A DNA stretch of 64,000 bases, taken from NCBI GenBank assembly GCA_037389465.1, contig JAZARR010000032.1, forward strand, positions 496,001-560,000, written 5' to 3'. The position numbers and the translations under genes are program-made. Shown one piece after another: positions 49,757 through 63,985 of the stretch. The notes beneath the pieces are model-generated. The model was not told where the DNA came from, did no database searches, and saw nothing but the letters and a program-made list of their open reading frames with translations. This DNA is from Baylisascaris procyonis (taxonomy: Eukaryota; Nematoda; Chromadorea; Rhabditida; Ascarididae). The first letter of the stretch is position 1, and each line of letters opens with the position of its first letter.

Positions 49757-49800
49757 TTTTACTTTATCATATCGCTGTGAGGTGATATGATAAAGTAAAA
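49757..49800. repeat. Perfect 17-bp hairpin
   Basis: TTTTACTTTATCATATC (49757-49773) is the exact reverse complement of GATATGATAAAGTAAAA (49784-49800), with a 10-base loop. The outer arm uses the same AAAGTAAAA word as the adjacent hexamer tract, so the hairpin may have arisen by inversion of part of that tract. The loop is not U-rich and no gene ends here, so a terminator role has no support. Confidence 0.9.
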
Positions 49801-52800
49801 TTGATGAAGAATGATGATGAAGAATGTTTGATTCTATGACTCACCAATTGTTACATGACGATGAATTAATGGGGTTTTTTTTGGTAAAAAAAGTTTTTGA
49901 TCATGTTGAACGTTTAGGAAAAAAATTCTTTTCGTAATGAATGAGCGCCCGTGACTAGACTTGAAATAATGAATTTAAAAAAATCGTAATAAATCCGCTT
50001 AAGTGCTCTGGATTCATTGGAATTTCAAGCAGATGATAAAAACCATCAAATTACCATTGAGAAAATTCAGGCAATAATTTTCTTTTATTAGAGAATTTTG
50101 ATGGAAATTAGACATATGGATTTATTTTCATAAAGATTTCATATAAATTATCAAGCTATTTCTTATTCGAGAATTTTTTATTCAAGAGATGAAAAATCAT
50201 TACATCAAAAGAATTTTTTTTCTCATTTCCTTGTAAAAATTTCTTAAATTTTTAGAATAAAAAATTGTTTTTTGTAGTAATGAAGCTTTAAGGCCTTCAA
50301 AAAAGTAGAGTAGGCTGATTTCCATTTATTCACTTAAAAAAAGCTCTATGCACTTTTGCAATATTTTCTTATGTCACAAATAACTGCCATTAACGTTTTG
50401 GTAAAATAATGCGCATTCATGTACGCATGTTTAAATATAGTTTTCTTTATTCAACAATTTCAACTCAAAATTTATTGATGTGAAATCTTTGAAATGCGAT
50501 GGCATAATTTGCTCGTGACACTGTTTCCGTTGGCATCTCTACAGTTGATCTATTGACCTCTATAAGGGCTGTGGATAGTCAAATATTTTTAAAAAATTGA
50601 ATAAATTATATGAACATTGGAAGAGAGTTTTGGATCGGTCTAGCAGCGAAAATTCAATAAACAACTCAAGAAAAGGCTTCACATTGAGGAGATTTATATG
50701 ACTAGCTCTCTTAATTAAGAAATAGTTGGTTGTGCGTATATTTTCTGGAATTTTTTATCGAGCTCGCAATATTGGTTGCTTCGATGAGTTTAATTACAAA
50801 AACCCATATTGTGCCAGCTTCTCTGGCGTGTATTTTATCGCCCCCTTATTGAGCATAAAGGTTGACAATTGAAGAAATTTATTATTATCCGCTTTGTTCA
50901 AATAACATTGTTTCCCTTTTGAAAGCAGCAACGATATGCTCAGCGGGGTCTTTGCTCTTAATATTGCGATTTTAGTAAGGTGCTGATCCGCTGATAGGCT
51001 AATAACTATAAAAGATAGCGCGTAGGCTGAAGCGTATAGAGGTGGCACATATATGAATCAAATGATGCAGAGGGTTCGCTTGCTGCAATTTCGAATGTTT
51101 TACCATCTATCTACCCTATTCCAACATTTCTTTGCCCTCCTCTCCCCATAAACACACATCAAATCTTAGAATATAGACATCAACACGATATATATATCCC
51201 GTCTCAGATTTGCGAACATTGATCCCTTTTACTTATCCAAGTGATATTCCGGAAAGCTGCTAAAAAACCGGAAATGAAAGAGCCATTTTTTCAAACATAT
51301 GCCTGTGTTGAACATTGTAAACGACACAAGTTGGGTGAAGCTTTAACTTCCAGTGCAGAAAATAAAGATATTTGGTTGTCGTGTCGCATGATCCATCCTC
51401 ACACAAGCTGTATGCCTTAAGCCTACGATGCAAACAATTACTGCAAAAATAAATCCTTGTGACGATGGCAAGAGCACAAAATAATAGTTTTTTTTTTATA
51501 ATTTTGGGGAGGAGGGAAGATTATTCGCAAAGCAATTCGAACACAGAAGAGGATAATCCCCTCCACCGCCCCCCATCCGCAATGGTAAACCGACGTAATC
51601 TGATATACATAACTTGAGGGCTAGCCAAGTATCGCTGTCTCTTCACTCCATCCTTCGTTTATGCAACTGCTTTCTTAGTTCTTTTCTTCTATATCGTATT
51701 CTATTTGAAAAGGTGCCACCGAAACTGCTATATCTATACACCTATATTCATATATTATTCATGTTGCCTCAAACCTGCTCTAGGGGCAAATTTCAAGTTT
51801 CGCTCATTGGAATACCGCATAATTCTTTTAAAACTTTCCTATGATAGATACCGCCATCCAACTGTTATCTAAACAACTTTGCACAGGAAGATGGTAGCGT
51901 TTTTATAGATGAAAACAGATGGTAAATAGGTGTGAAGAAAATGATCAAACATTACTAGAGCTACTCTAAGATGCACAATAGCCGAAAAATTTCTTTGAAT
52001 GAAGAAGCATATTAATGGAGCGCTCATTTTATATGCTTTTAAATCGCATATCTCTCATCAATTCGTTTCATAAGTTCTCATCAATAGAAGAGCATTACAA
52101 CGGCTACTTATTTCAGACCAACCGATATTCAATCGAAATATTTCATAAAGGGCTCATTTTCCCAGCTGACGTAAGACAAAAATTCCGTATGCGCAAAATG
52201 CCAAACGATTTCGGGAACGGTTGGATGCTTATGCCGTCTTTTAAAAATTGATAGACTTGCGTGAATTATGGGAAGAAATTCATCCTATAGTAAACGTTAC
52301 AAGTGCATATTTTATAGGTCTAGCTTCACGGTTCCCAACTCTGGAGCGCACTCATAATACGGCAAATATATATCGTTGAAAAAAAGAAGCATTACAAATA
52401 CATACTTATGAAAGCACATAAAAAATAATACGAATCAATACCCAAATCGAAACTAAAAGGCTTTTTGTTTGATTGCTCAGTGTACAAATAATATAGAATA
52501 TATGAAAATACTTCCATATACTCAGAGAAAGATGGTAATGCGATTTTATTCACATTTTTCTTTCCAATTAGGAAATTCCACTGTTAAATCGGCAAAAGAG
52601 TTATAAGTTCAATTGCATCGAATATCTTTAAAAAAAATAACAATTTCATCGTTAATATATTAGTAATTTCTAACCGAATAAAAAATACGCAATATTTTTA
52701 TGAATGAATTTGAAATGGTGATGATTTCAATGAAATTTTCACTTAAAAATTTGCAATAATAGACGAGAATTTATGAGCAAATGGATTTGAAGAGAGTTCA

Positions 52801-53305
52801 AAATTTAACTTCTAATCATTTTTATCACATTCAGATTTATTGCAAATATTGTTCATATACATATATTTCAATTCTCCAATATATTCGTCAATTCTTCAAA
52901 TATTCTTTGAAGTAATATCCTTAATTATCATCACAATCAAGAATAATTACTTGGAAATAAAATAACATCTGAACGGTAGAAAATACTATTTATAGCTTCC
53001 TTCTAATAATCAAAGTTATGATAATCAATAAGTGAAAAATACTTCTACTGGAAAGCAGTTGACAGCAAAAATGACGGCGACTTCATATGGGACAGCAACA
53101 TCGATCTCCTAGTATTTGTGAAAGCACGTCATTGCGTGATTTAGGTTTGTGACCGATAGATTGAAGATCGAAAACATCAAAGCCTATGCAATAATGTCAT
53201 AATTTTCAATGACGTTGCCAATATCGATGATGTCATACTGGCAACTGTCCAATTCTTGGAATTTGTTCTATACAGTTGTCATCATCAACATTATACGTAA
53301 ACATA

Positions 53306-53339
53306 CTTAGTCGATCGCTCAATGCTGTAACCGACTAAG
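53306..53339. repeat. 8-bp hairpin, CTTAGTCG/CGACTAAG
   Basis: CTTAGTCG (53306-53313) and CGACTAAG (53332-53339) are exact reverse complements around an 18-base loop. A weaker 7-bp pair, GTTGCCA (53214-53220) and TGGCAAC (53239-53245), lies just upstream. Neither has an evident role. Confidence 0.5.
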
Positions 53340-55636
53340 GAACTTGATTATTTCAGTAGGTAAGTAAAACTCAATTCAGTACTGTAACTTATGAGATACT
53401 GTAGCTATTGATAGCTAACAGCCTGCTGTGCAATTATTACTTCTAGGATCACTTCGTCTATATATGTTCAGGATATGCGCTAAAAAACTTGAGTAAAGAA
53501 GCGTGAGAATGACAGACAACAAAGGATTTCTGGGAACATTGTTTTTTTATTCATGCTGAATTCTGGATATTGAACGTTAAGCCTAGAATGAAGCGTTTTA
53601 TGAGAGCATGAACGAGAAAAAAGCCGAAAATCGACAAAAAAATGAGTGCTTAATCGCGCAGTGAAGTAACTTTGTTACGCTTAACGAGGAAGGAATTCCT
53701 TGAGTTCCGTCTGTAATTTAAAAAAAAAAGGATAGCCTCGGTGATAGATCTTCACTTCCTTATTGAATATAAACAATTGGAAAAATTTATCTACATGCAT
53801 GCAACAGCCAAAGTTCATAGAGCTACAAGAAACCTCATAAATTTAATCAACTAGTCGTCCTCTTCAATTCTCCTTTCGTACTCAATCGATTACTGTATTT
53901 TCTACCGTAATGCCATCTTACTATCGGCAACAATTAATCGCAAATCTCTATAAGGCATGATTCAAGTCGCTATGCCCAACATTTCATACAAAACTTTGAA
54001 GATTTTGAGGCGGAAACGGTGGACGTAGTGAAGAGTCAACGTTGAGAAAAAACTTGCGAAAAGATGAACAACTAAAAATTGATTAGAATATCAGAAGAGC
54101 CAATTCAAGTTAACTGTCCGTAAAATTATAAAAGGAAAGGGCTGAATTTATGAGGAGATTCCGAATGGCAATCGCGATGATCCTTTTAACGTCTAATCAC
54201 TATCAAATTTTTTCAACATTCATCAAGATTATCGTTCAAGTAATACCAACTGATCTTAAATTTTTGATGAGGCGCTATTTCACTTTTAAGTAAACATTTA
54301 AATGAAAGCGATTTGCCCTTCTTTTGTAATTTTCTCGTCTCCATTGGCTTTGATTTAGATGCATCTTTGCACCGACTGCCTTTAACCATATCACATGCTA
54401 TGTTTTTAAGTCCTTAAATTAATTTCCCATTAATGGGTTCGTTTGATATACTATATTGAATCAGGTATTTGACTGCATAAACTAATGCTTGGAAATGAAG
54501 GACCCTGCAGTACCTTTGGTGACAGCATTGTTCCCCTAGTAGACAACCACCACTATGCAAAAGCTCAATGAGTATTCAGATATGAATAGGCTCAATTCAT
54601 CTAGTTTCTTAGAAAGAATCCTTGCTAATCTATGTGCTATCAGGCAATCTTCATTCTGTGAATTATCGCTAGGATCGCTAGGCAAATCGCTAGGAGTTAG
54701 CGAATGGGTCAAATGCTTTTATAATATCATCAGCTATAAGCCACACAGAGTGGTTGCATATTTATTGCATTTTGTTACCGATTATTCCCAATTAAATGAA
54801 CAGCAACCTGAAACATTCAAGGAGAGTGCAAAGCCATATGCGAAGTCTTTGACATATCATAGCTATCGCCATGCTTGTCTCTATATTAGACCGGTAATTG
54901 AATGAGGATTCTGAGCCTTTAAAAAGACTGGAGAAGATGAGTATGGCCTTATATATCCTATCTTTGCAATAATTTACATTTGAAAAGAATGCTTCTGCAA
55001 TTGTAAAAGAGCAGGGTACAATATTAAAAGTTCAATTAAAATTAGAAAGAGCGTTTTTGCATTACAATACCATACAATTTCCCTTTGAAAAAAGATCGTT
55101 GAAAGAAAGCGAACTGCTATTTCATTCTCTTAATAAAAGTAACTTTAAATAATTCCGAATTCTCATGCCAATTCTCATGCGAAAACATAATTGCAAAAAA
55201 ATCCCAAGTAATTCTTGATGATCTTTATTAGCATCAGCATCAAATTTTTTACTACGCTTTGAAAATACTATCGAAAATAACCAAAATATAGAAAAGCACT
55301 TTCTGATTTGATGTGATTGCACATACATTTGTCTACCTCTTTGCTTAACTGTGCCATAATGCAAAAAAAAAAAAACAAACAAAAGCAACAACGACCGTGA
55401 TAACAATGTAGCGAAACACATCGCTCATGACGATGAACTTTGATATGCACAAGTGTGCCTTAGAGGGAAATTCTAATCCGAAACATCTCTATCGTTGATA
55501 TTCATCAATATGAATTACTCTAATCTCATCCGTAGAATCCGACAGATTTTGTTGATTGCAATTTTATGATATTGCTCAAAAATTTATGTTCAATTGCATG
55601 CAAATGAAAATTTTGACGAGAGAATAATTTTGATTG

Positions 55637-55660
55637 ATTCAAATTCAAATTCAAATTCAG
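55637..55660. repeat. ATTCAA hexamer repeat, four copies
   Basis: Three exact ATTCAA hexamers followed by ATTCAG. A small microsatellite. Confidence 0.9.
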
Positions 55661-56467
55661 ATTTCAAAATTTTTAAAGCAGTGAAAGTAGAAAGTATGCA
55701 AAAAATTGCGTCTTTATGAGCCTCATTTGCATATTTGCTTGGTTCACTTCTCTTTCTTTCTCGTTATTAAAAAATCTTTTTCTAATAAATTTACAAAACT
55801 ATTGGTTACAATAAGCCGCCTAAAAATAGCTCACACGTAAATGAGAAAAAGCAACGGCCACGTTGGCGCATTTGCAAGCGGCTTAATCATTCCTCTAATA
55901 ACTTTATCTTCGATCGTTAAAGTTTTATTATCGGCTTTGTTTATTGCATGGGCGAACAAGTACATAGCAATTCAATTGTAATGTTACTAAAAATATGAAT
56001 GTGGCCAGCACGGCAGCGAAGTACTAATTCAGCTACACAAATAAATTACCCCACATGTGCGTGGGCAGTTGCAATATAATTTTTTATATCCTAAATATAG
56101 GTTTTAAATAATGCAGTTTTATGTACAAACGAATTTTTGTAATCCTTGAATACTCATCTTTTGTGATATTCGAGGGGGCGGAGGGGAGTGATGAGAATTT
56201 AGTAAGTTCGCGCTTAGGAAACAATCAGAATCACAAATAATAAAGCATCCGCCATAACGTATTCACATTTAAGAAAGCCATCCTCTTATGCAAACCTCAC
56301 GCAAAACAGTATTTTCCTTGTTTTCTTACTCGTGAAAGATGGCGCCGTTGGCTACAAAATGCAGGCAAATTTTTGAAGCGCGTTCTCAGAAATCAAGGCA
56401 ACAGCTTGTAAGTTGATATAAGTGATCATCTTATAATCCAAACTACTTAAGAATCCTATACTTAGTG

Positions 56468-56501
56468 TCCTTCTCTCTTTTCCCCCCTTCTCCTCCCTTC
56501 C
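56468..56501. repeat. 34-base pure pyrimidine tract
   Basis: An unbroken run of C and T including CCCCCC. Such tracts can form triplex DNA or serve as a polypyrimidine tract before a splice acceptor; it ends in CCACAG. No exon is recognisable on either side. Confidence 0.7.
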
Positions 56502-59500
56502 ACAGTGATGCTACGCTCGGGCAAGCGTACATATATATCCATATTCACTGTGTGGTCATTACAAGCCTCGTTAAGGCAATTTATTTAGGTTTTGAGCGTG
56601 GCACCCTTCAAACTTCTTACTAAAAAATCTCCAGGTCTAATGCCATTAAAAAGCTGTCTAGAGCTGCGTACACTAGAGGAACTAAATCGGCGTTCATCTC
56701 AGAAAAAATTCTCTTCAACATCCATCAAAATATGAAATACCAATATGAGAGTTAAGCGCTGAAGAGATAAACATGGCCTATTACTTTTAGCATAAGAACG
56801 CATTATAGCTGTAAATGATGGTTGCAAAGTAAAGTCTGCCCTTACTTGATTTTTTGATATCAAGCTGCATTTGTTGATTACTAGCCATGCGGAATTGCTT
56901 CACTAACGAATGTGACTCTAGAAAAACTTCATTAACAAAAGCGACAAGGCAGGCAACCGAATATCCGCCATGCATATCTGTGACAAATTGCACACAGTGT
57001 GACATGATGCATAAATCATGAAAGGGCAAAAATGAAACAAGGAATTTTCGGTAGTAGTAGAAATTTTTGATCTCAATTATTCCGCCTATGCAAGCCAGGG
57101 AAAGTTAAAAACCTGCTAGGTGAGTGAAATTCTTAAGCCGAAAGGCTACAAAAGATTCTAGCAAGATAGAAAAGCCAAGCTTGAAATAATTGGAAGGTAG
57201 TGCACTGACTATACATTTCAAAGAAACAGTAGCTAAAGCATCCTCATCATGGAGTTCCACTGAAATTTTCACTACCGTACTGCGTTTGTTGGCTCATGTA
57301 GTAGAGGATGGGAAAGGTAGAGCAGGATAGTTCAAACCTAGATGCTTTATACATCCAAAAACCACTATGCTCAAATCAGTAACATACAGGTCCATTAGTA
57401 CCTACTTATATGAGGTTATGCAGTAACGACCATTATAATTTGATAGCCTCAGTTATGCGCGATAGTAAACAATGCAAACGTTCACCCGTGTAGCGAACGC
57501 GTATCCAAAATGACAGATTCACCGTTACTCATTATTGAGACCTAGAACGTAGCGCCACGGTTGGTTGCTTCGTAGTACTCGTTAAAGAAACTCATGACAG
57601 CGCAGTAGCTTAGCCGAAATTTGATTACCATCCACGAAGAAGATCATTGCACAAGAGTTTATCGAACGACAACTTTTAGTTTTAGTCATAAAAGGGCTGG
57701 TCTCTGTTCAATTAATATTAGTGCAACAGATGCCATACTCATCATATAAATTTGTTTATTTTTTTCGTTCTCAACTCGTTGGAGAAAACTAATTTCGCAC
57801 AATCTCAAATGGCAATATGGTCGAAGAAATAATCCTTGAACATCGGAAAAATTGAACACAAATTAACAACAAAGAGTGAGTGAAACTTGAGCTTAGACAG
57901 TCCAGTAATTTCAAGCTAAAGGTTTTCAATCTGTTGGTGTAATTAGGCGCCTATAGACCGCAATAAATTTTGTGCAAAGCAATACAAATGAATGAAGCGT
58001 TTCTTGACATTCCTTAACAAGCTAATATTAGAAGTCAAATGAGGAGACCATAGAGGAATGGAGTATTTCAAAATTGTTTAGCACTACATGATGAAAGCAT
58101 TTCGAGAGTGCTCAGATACATATAATACATTATTTTTAAAAATTTACATATATTGACTTTCATAATAACTATTACATATAACAAGGAAAGTAGCTGAGTG
58201 CAATTCACCACCGATCCTTAATGGAGATCACAATTATTGTCTATCATTAGCCGATAAGAAAAGCTGAATACTCCTTTCAAACATATTTGCATTGCGTCAC
58301 TGTGCATAAAATTAACCTTTGTTGAGCGGAAATAACAATCAAAGTATAAAGGAGCAAATTACGATTTCCATATTCGTTGATAGTATGGTAGCACGAGATC
58401 TCCGATCTCCGACAGGATTCCCTCGACTTCTCAGAATGGTTCCCACGCTCATGAAACGTTTTCGTTGTTTATATATATTCAAAGAAGACGGATAGATACT
58501 TCAATAGGCACTATTCAGCTGATCATGGTTGTCGAGAGACATCATAAGTTCTAGAAAGAGAATGCATTTTCTGCTAGAAATGAGTGGCATATCCGTTTGA
58601 TCTGCCTCAGATACCGGTACTGTAGGGAACATACGTGTTCATGAACGATTATTGAGGATTACTGAGACTCTTGTAGGAAAGAGAACTAGAAGAAGAAGAC
58701 CTAGTAATGAAGAATGCAATACATTTCCAGTAGAAGTGAAGAATGCGTTGAGCGAGCATCATTGGATTTGCCTCCTTTGATATGTCAAATATTTTAAGTC
58801 TGATTGATTTTTGCGCTTAAAAGTGTCATTTATACTCGATGCTTCATAAAAAAGAGAGCCAAAATTTCTTCTCAAAGTTTCAAACAATTGACAAGAATTA
58901 TCTGAACATCCAAGGAAGGAACAGAAGGAACTCTCTGAATGCAGAGAAAGTTTTCATGAGGCTCCTTATAGAGGAATATATCATAATCTCATCAAAGATG
59001 GATGAGATCATTTTTCTCGCAAATAAAATCTTGCTCTTTGAATAGAGCAGGTAGTAATGGTGTTCGAATAAGCAAATAAGTATGGATTACGGAAGAACCT
59101 CGTCTCGTCTAATCTCCTTCCTCTTCCTTATATTATATTCATCCGGCGTCTAATGAAAGCAGTTGCCAGAAAGTTTCAAGCATCTCTACCCTTAGTGTAT
59201 CGCCGTTTCTGTTCTCTTTTATGGCAATACTCCTTCCATTATCTTGAAAAAAACACGAACTAAAATTCATCTATAAATTTGCCCATATGAACGTACCTGA
59301 ACCTAAATCTATATTACCTCTATCATTTGAAAGTTCAAATCTTTAGCGTCTACTCACTAAGTTTAAAGCTCAGACTTCTATCTCTATCAACTATAAGACT
59401 TTTCAACTGAGCTGCACATGCAGAAGAGAGTTGAATTTATAAATATTTGGTTTGTTGTTGTTGAATTCGAGTAATAAAGGCCTTAATGGATTGCTCAACT

Positions 59501-62200
59501 CACGTTATGAAAATGTCAAAGCAGTGATAATAGAAAGGAATTTATGACTGCAAAAAGGGTCTTTGAGGAATATTAATGTTTCATTAATGTCAAATAATGA
59601 GAACGTATTTTTCTTTCTAGCAATCTGAAAGTGAACGTCAGTTCATTAGAATAGAAGATTATTTCAAAAAAAAAAAAAAAAGAAGAAGAAGAAATCGATA
59701 ATAATGCAAATATGAATAAATTAACTCACGGAACTTAGTTGCGCAGATGAAAATGGAATAACACCTGAGAGATTGTCATTTCGCGATGTTTTAACGCTTA
59801 ATTAAAATTTTATACCTTTGCTAAGGAACAGTTTTTTTTTTATTCGAACATTTTTTCTACTATCTCGAGTGTCTCTTATCTTATCGCAATGATTATGCAA
59901 ATTAATCCTAACAGCTATTGGTTCTCAGGCGGAGACATTTAAATTGAAGGAATTTTCAATATATAAAACAGACTACTATAAATAATATGATTTATAAGAA
60001 TAATGGTAAAGCATAAAAAAAATAATAGCATAATAAAGCTTAAGCGAATATATATTAAAGACAGAACATAATACAGCAGCAGTATAATTTAATCACGAGC
60101 CACATAAAATAAAATGGTACAAGCTTCTAAGTGCTGGTATAGGATCGTCACTGTTTGCACTACTAGAGCTAGTCTTGCCATTCGTTGGGCCACATTTGTC
60201 GGCCAATACCCGTAGCTACTAAACCTTACATTGGTTGGACATGTGAAGCTTGGTCATTCCATAAAATATTTCATAGTCCCAATCAGCATATACTAAACTA
60301 TTCGAAATCGTGCAAATAATTCAACCGAAGAATTTAAAAGTTCAATATAAATAATAGAATAAATAAATGAAAAGAGCTGCCAACAATATGAAGTATTCGA
60401 TCGTACACATTCATAATGCTATGTAATAATAGTATTCTCAGGGGAATATATTCATTTCATAGATGTAAATGCAATTAATTGCCGCTTAATTAAACAGTTG
60501 CTTAAGTGCAAGCGATATCATAGCGATATATTACTTTAATTATCCCATATAGAGAAAATAACCGGCCATAAAGCAATACTAACATCAATGCTAAGAAAAT
60601 TCTTTATTTAGAGGATTTTCAAAGAGTGCAAAACATTTTCAAAAGAAGAAAATAAATCTAAACAGAAAAAGAACTGTATCATTCGTCTAAAATAATAGCA
60701 AAATCAAATTTAAGAGTTTCAAAAACAACGAAAGTAGAACTTATGGCTAATGTCAAACAATTTCCGAATTAACCGATGGGAATTTCCGCTCATATTTTAT
60801 TGCTTAGAAGCTAAACGATATTTGATAAAGAAGCCATACTATAATGATCGCTCTTCTGTATTTTCCCTTCTCCTCATCCATCCTCTCCCTCTCAGTAGAT
60901 TGCCTTTCCAATGAGAAATATGAAAATAACGAGAGCATAGGGAACTTCTCTACGTACAAATAAATAAGCTAAGAGAAAAAAGAAGCATTTCATATCAAAT
61001 GCATTCTAGTTGTAACCGGGTGAAGCGATCGATGAAATGTATAGCTAAAAGATCGCTGCAAATGCAAAAAGTTTTTAAATTTTTCTTAAATATTTCAAAA
61101 TTTCAATCTAATTCTATAGAAAACCACGACGTTGGACTGATAGGAAGCGATAAGGCTTCTTCTTAGACAATTTTACTCAAGTGACTATAAAAAAGGTGCT
61201 CTCCAATTCGACAGAATGGATGAAGAGTTTCATAAAACCTTTTTTTTTCGGTATCTTTACGAGTTGCACTACAAATTCTCATGCGAATTGAATTCAATGC
61301 TAAATTGTTCGCACTCTAATAGATTAGACATTTCATGAGAGCTCTTCATGCACTATCACGAGTAAACATTTCCACTAGCCAAATTGAATTCAACATTAAA
61401 TTACTTGTGTACTAAATGCGATATTTCTAAAAATAAATATAATCGAAGAAATCACTGTATTTCATTAGTAAAATCTTCGAAATAGAGAATTGCTTGTAAA
61501 ATGATTTTTTTAAGTACAAAAATGAATGGTTGCAAATTTTTTGGCAACGAAATACCGGCCAACATTCTGGACATTTAAATGCATCAAAATCGGTAGGTGA
61601 CGAAAACTATCGCTTGGTGGATAACGGCGGCTTATGCCAAAGACTGCCTGAGGGTCTTTACCTGCTCAACTTTGATTTTCATTCACTTCTACAAAGCTAG
61701 ACGTGCTAACATGATGGCATCACATTTGCGCATATGCTTTGATTCATCACTCTCTTCGACAATTTAAACTCGGAGACCACCGAAACTGGAATTAATTTAG
61801 TCTGATAGATTTAATATGTAGTACGGGTTGCCTGCTAATATCAAATTTGAAATTGGTCCATGAATTTTTAAACGACTTATAAGAACTTCAATATGCCAAA
61901 AAGTTCGCATGCACTTCTACAACAAGTTAAGTTACATTTTACACGAATAGAATTAGCAAAGAAAAAAACGCTTATTTTACAAGAAGATCTATGCAGGTGA
62001 AAGGAATAATTAAATTATGAAAACTTAATTCTGCAAATTTTATTTTTTATTAGTAACTTATATAACTTAAAGCGCATCAAGCATTTTTCTACTCTAATTA
62101 CCCAATAACAATAATATTTTCAGGATTTTCTGGATTTTCCGCATATCCGCATTCATTAGACACATAAAAAGGGCATAAATAATGCATGCCAAATATTGCA
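56502..62200. other. AT-rich DNA without recognisable genes
   Basis: No gene is supportable. The longest open frames are 60-80 codons. A16 followed by four GAA triplets lies at 59666-59693. A GATCTCCGATCTCCGA duplication sits near 58398. A second pyrimidine-rich stretch is near 60860-60895. Confidence 0.55.
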
Positions 62201-62275
62201 CCACCTACGCTGTAAAATCTGTAAAGCGCATAGGTGGTAAGATCACGTCCTTAGCGTTCTTTCTCTGTGATCTTA
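62201..62275. repeat. Two adjacent hairpins
   Basis: Hairpin 1: CCACCTACGC (62201-62210) pairs with GCGCATAGGTGG (62226-62237) with a two-base bulge and a 15-base loop. Hairpin 2 starts one base later: TAAGATCAC (62238-62246) pairs perfectly with GTGATCTTA (62267-62275) over a 20-base loop. The back-to-back arrangement in otherwise unstructured AT-rich DNA is notable and could be a structured RNA or a foldback element remnant. Confidence 0.6.
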
Positions 62276-63499
62276 AATCTTAGGTTTCATTTCTGTGGGC
62301 CGCTTAAAAACGACTGGACTGGATAAGCATCCCAGATGGAGCAAGGGACAACGATGAAGAAATAGAGTATCCAGACAAGAAAAAGACAAGAGACAAGCTC
62401 AAGAAAAAAAAAGAAAAAAAAAGTCTAGGCTTTCTCCACTCCATCTCGAGCTATATATTTCGAAGGATTAACAAATGAATTGAAAATATTCGCAACGTAT
62501 ATGTCGACAGAGAACAACTTAAGCTGAACTCTCAATGAAAGGCTTATAGCAAGAAGTTGGCTTACACCCAACTTGGAATAGTCGTATTTCAGCAACAAAC
62601 TTTTTTTTTTCAGTTTCCAACTAGCAAAATTCAAGAGCCTTTCCCTCCTCCCTTATTTTTTGATTTATTACTAAGTTTTTACATCCCATGTATTCTCAAA
62701 ATTTACATGTTTTTAGCATCAACCTTCATCCCTGAGAAAAATACATCTTCTTCTTATTGTTTCAAAAAGTGAACCACCTTTATCGTTCTAATGAATATCC
62801 TTCCTTCACTTCAGATATATTTTCCTGTTCTCATAGGTTAGCTCGTTAAGCATCATCTTTACTTAGGTCCTCCATCTGTCAACGAGTAGCACGATATTAC
62901 TCCGAAGTAAAGATTTGAAAGTCATTTATACACAACCTTTATATCTTTCTTCACCACACCAGCTAATCGAACGGAAGCGTTGAACTATATTGGTGATACC
63001 GTAATCCTTACCGTAGTCGCCTGCTTAGAGAAAGGCAAATTCTCGAATTATATAAATGGATAATTTACACTGCTCCTAAGCATTTCTTATATTTCAATGA
63101 GCTAAATATGAATCGAGCCTCTCTATCACAAATTCCATATATCATTTAGCTCAATTGAATCGAATGTTTTTCCATATAAATATAAAATAAGTAGGAAAAC
63201 TATTATACTCCTATACTCCTATCCATCGTCAGAACGAAACCTATATAAGCGATATAAACATCTTAACTAAGAGTAGAGAAAACTAGAAAGCGGTGGAAAA
63301 AAGGAACTCTTACCTGAATAAAGGAAAAATGAAAAATAAAAAAATTGTGGTAAATATAAAACTTGTAAACGACAACGCTAACAATATCACCATAGTCATT
63401 CCGAAAGAGTAAAAGAAAATCAAACCGTATAGCAAGGTTAAAAGTTAATACACTGAAACATAGTCGACAGAAGCGAATAAAAAACGTGGGTGGTGATGA
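62276..63499. other. AT-rich DNA without recognisable genes
   Basis: No gene seen. Interrupted A runs occur at 62405-62422 and a T10 run lies near 62600. A 94-codon minus frame (63263-63547) is Phe/Arg/Leu rich and matches nothing I recognise. TACTCCTATACTCCTATCC at about 63206-63224 is a short slippage repeat. Confidence 0.5.
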
Positions 63500-63985
63500 C
63501 TGATAATCGATAAATCTAAATATAGATGTTGACGGCCTCAACCTCATAGTGGTAACAAGTAGAGAAATATTTATTTGATCTGTGTTTGATATTAGATCTA
63601 TCGAAGCAATACGAATAACATTCGAAGCTCACTAAAACATTCTGAAGACGAAATGCTAATATAAAATGCTAGAATAAAATCCTAACACTAATAAGAAAGT
63701 AAAATTATGTTGCAAGAACAAATTCATGGATGGAAAATGGAATACAGAAGGCATAGAATGATATAAATTGCAATGTAAGATTACGTAAATAAATGCTTCT
63801 TTGGTAGATCAGTATTTAAGAGCGATAATCAATAAATCACGCTATACGTGGTCAAAGCGATCGTACTGTAAAGTGTTAGAACAAGTAGAGTAATGTTTAT
63901 TTAATGTTTGACCTATAGATATAGCTCCTTTATATAAATAACTTTTAGAGTTATACATACAGAAAAGCTTAAGCAATACGAATGG
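63500..63985. repeat. Diverged direct duplication, ~325-bp spacing
   Basis: Words recur in the same order in two blocks. Block 1 (about 63500-63615): GATAATCGATAAATC, AACAAGTAGAGAAATATTTATT, AAGCAATACGAAT. Block 2 (about 63820-63985): GATAATCAATAAATC, AACAAGTAGAGTAATGTTTATT, AAGCAATACGAAT. The spacing between matched words varies, so the copies have diverged by indels. This is probably an old tandem repeat that may continue past the window end. Confidence 0.55.

Larger units (their letters stand above)
49801..56467. other. AT-rich DNA without recognisable genes
   Basis: No supportable gene. The longest open frame is 116 codons at 54555-54905 (plus). It contains three copies of a TCGCTAGGA-like word and no recognisable motif. 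A 50794-51048 minus frame (84 codons) is likewise unrecognised. Small structures: a hairpin at 53306-53339 and an ATTCAA repeat at 55637-55660. Confidence 0.55.

Noticed and set aside
49757..49800. Rho-independent terminator
   Set aside because: The stem is AT-rich, no gene ends upstream, and the setting is not bacterial.
54555..54905. 116-codon plus-strand open frame
   Set aside because: No motif recognised; part of it is made of a repeated TCGCTAGGA-like word; length is compatible with chance.
57286..57350. Possible tRNA gene (GTTCAAACC resembles a B box)
   Set aside because: No properly spaced A box, no acceptor stem pairing and no cloverleaf could be drawn.
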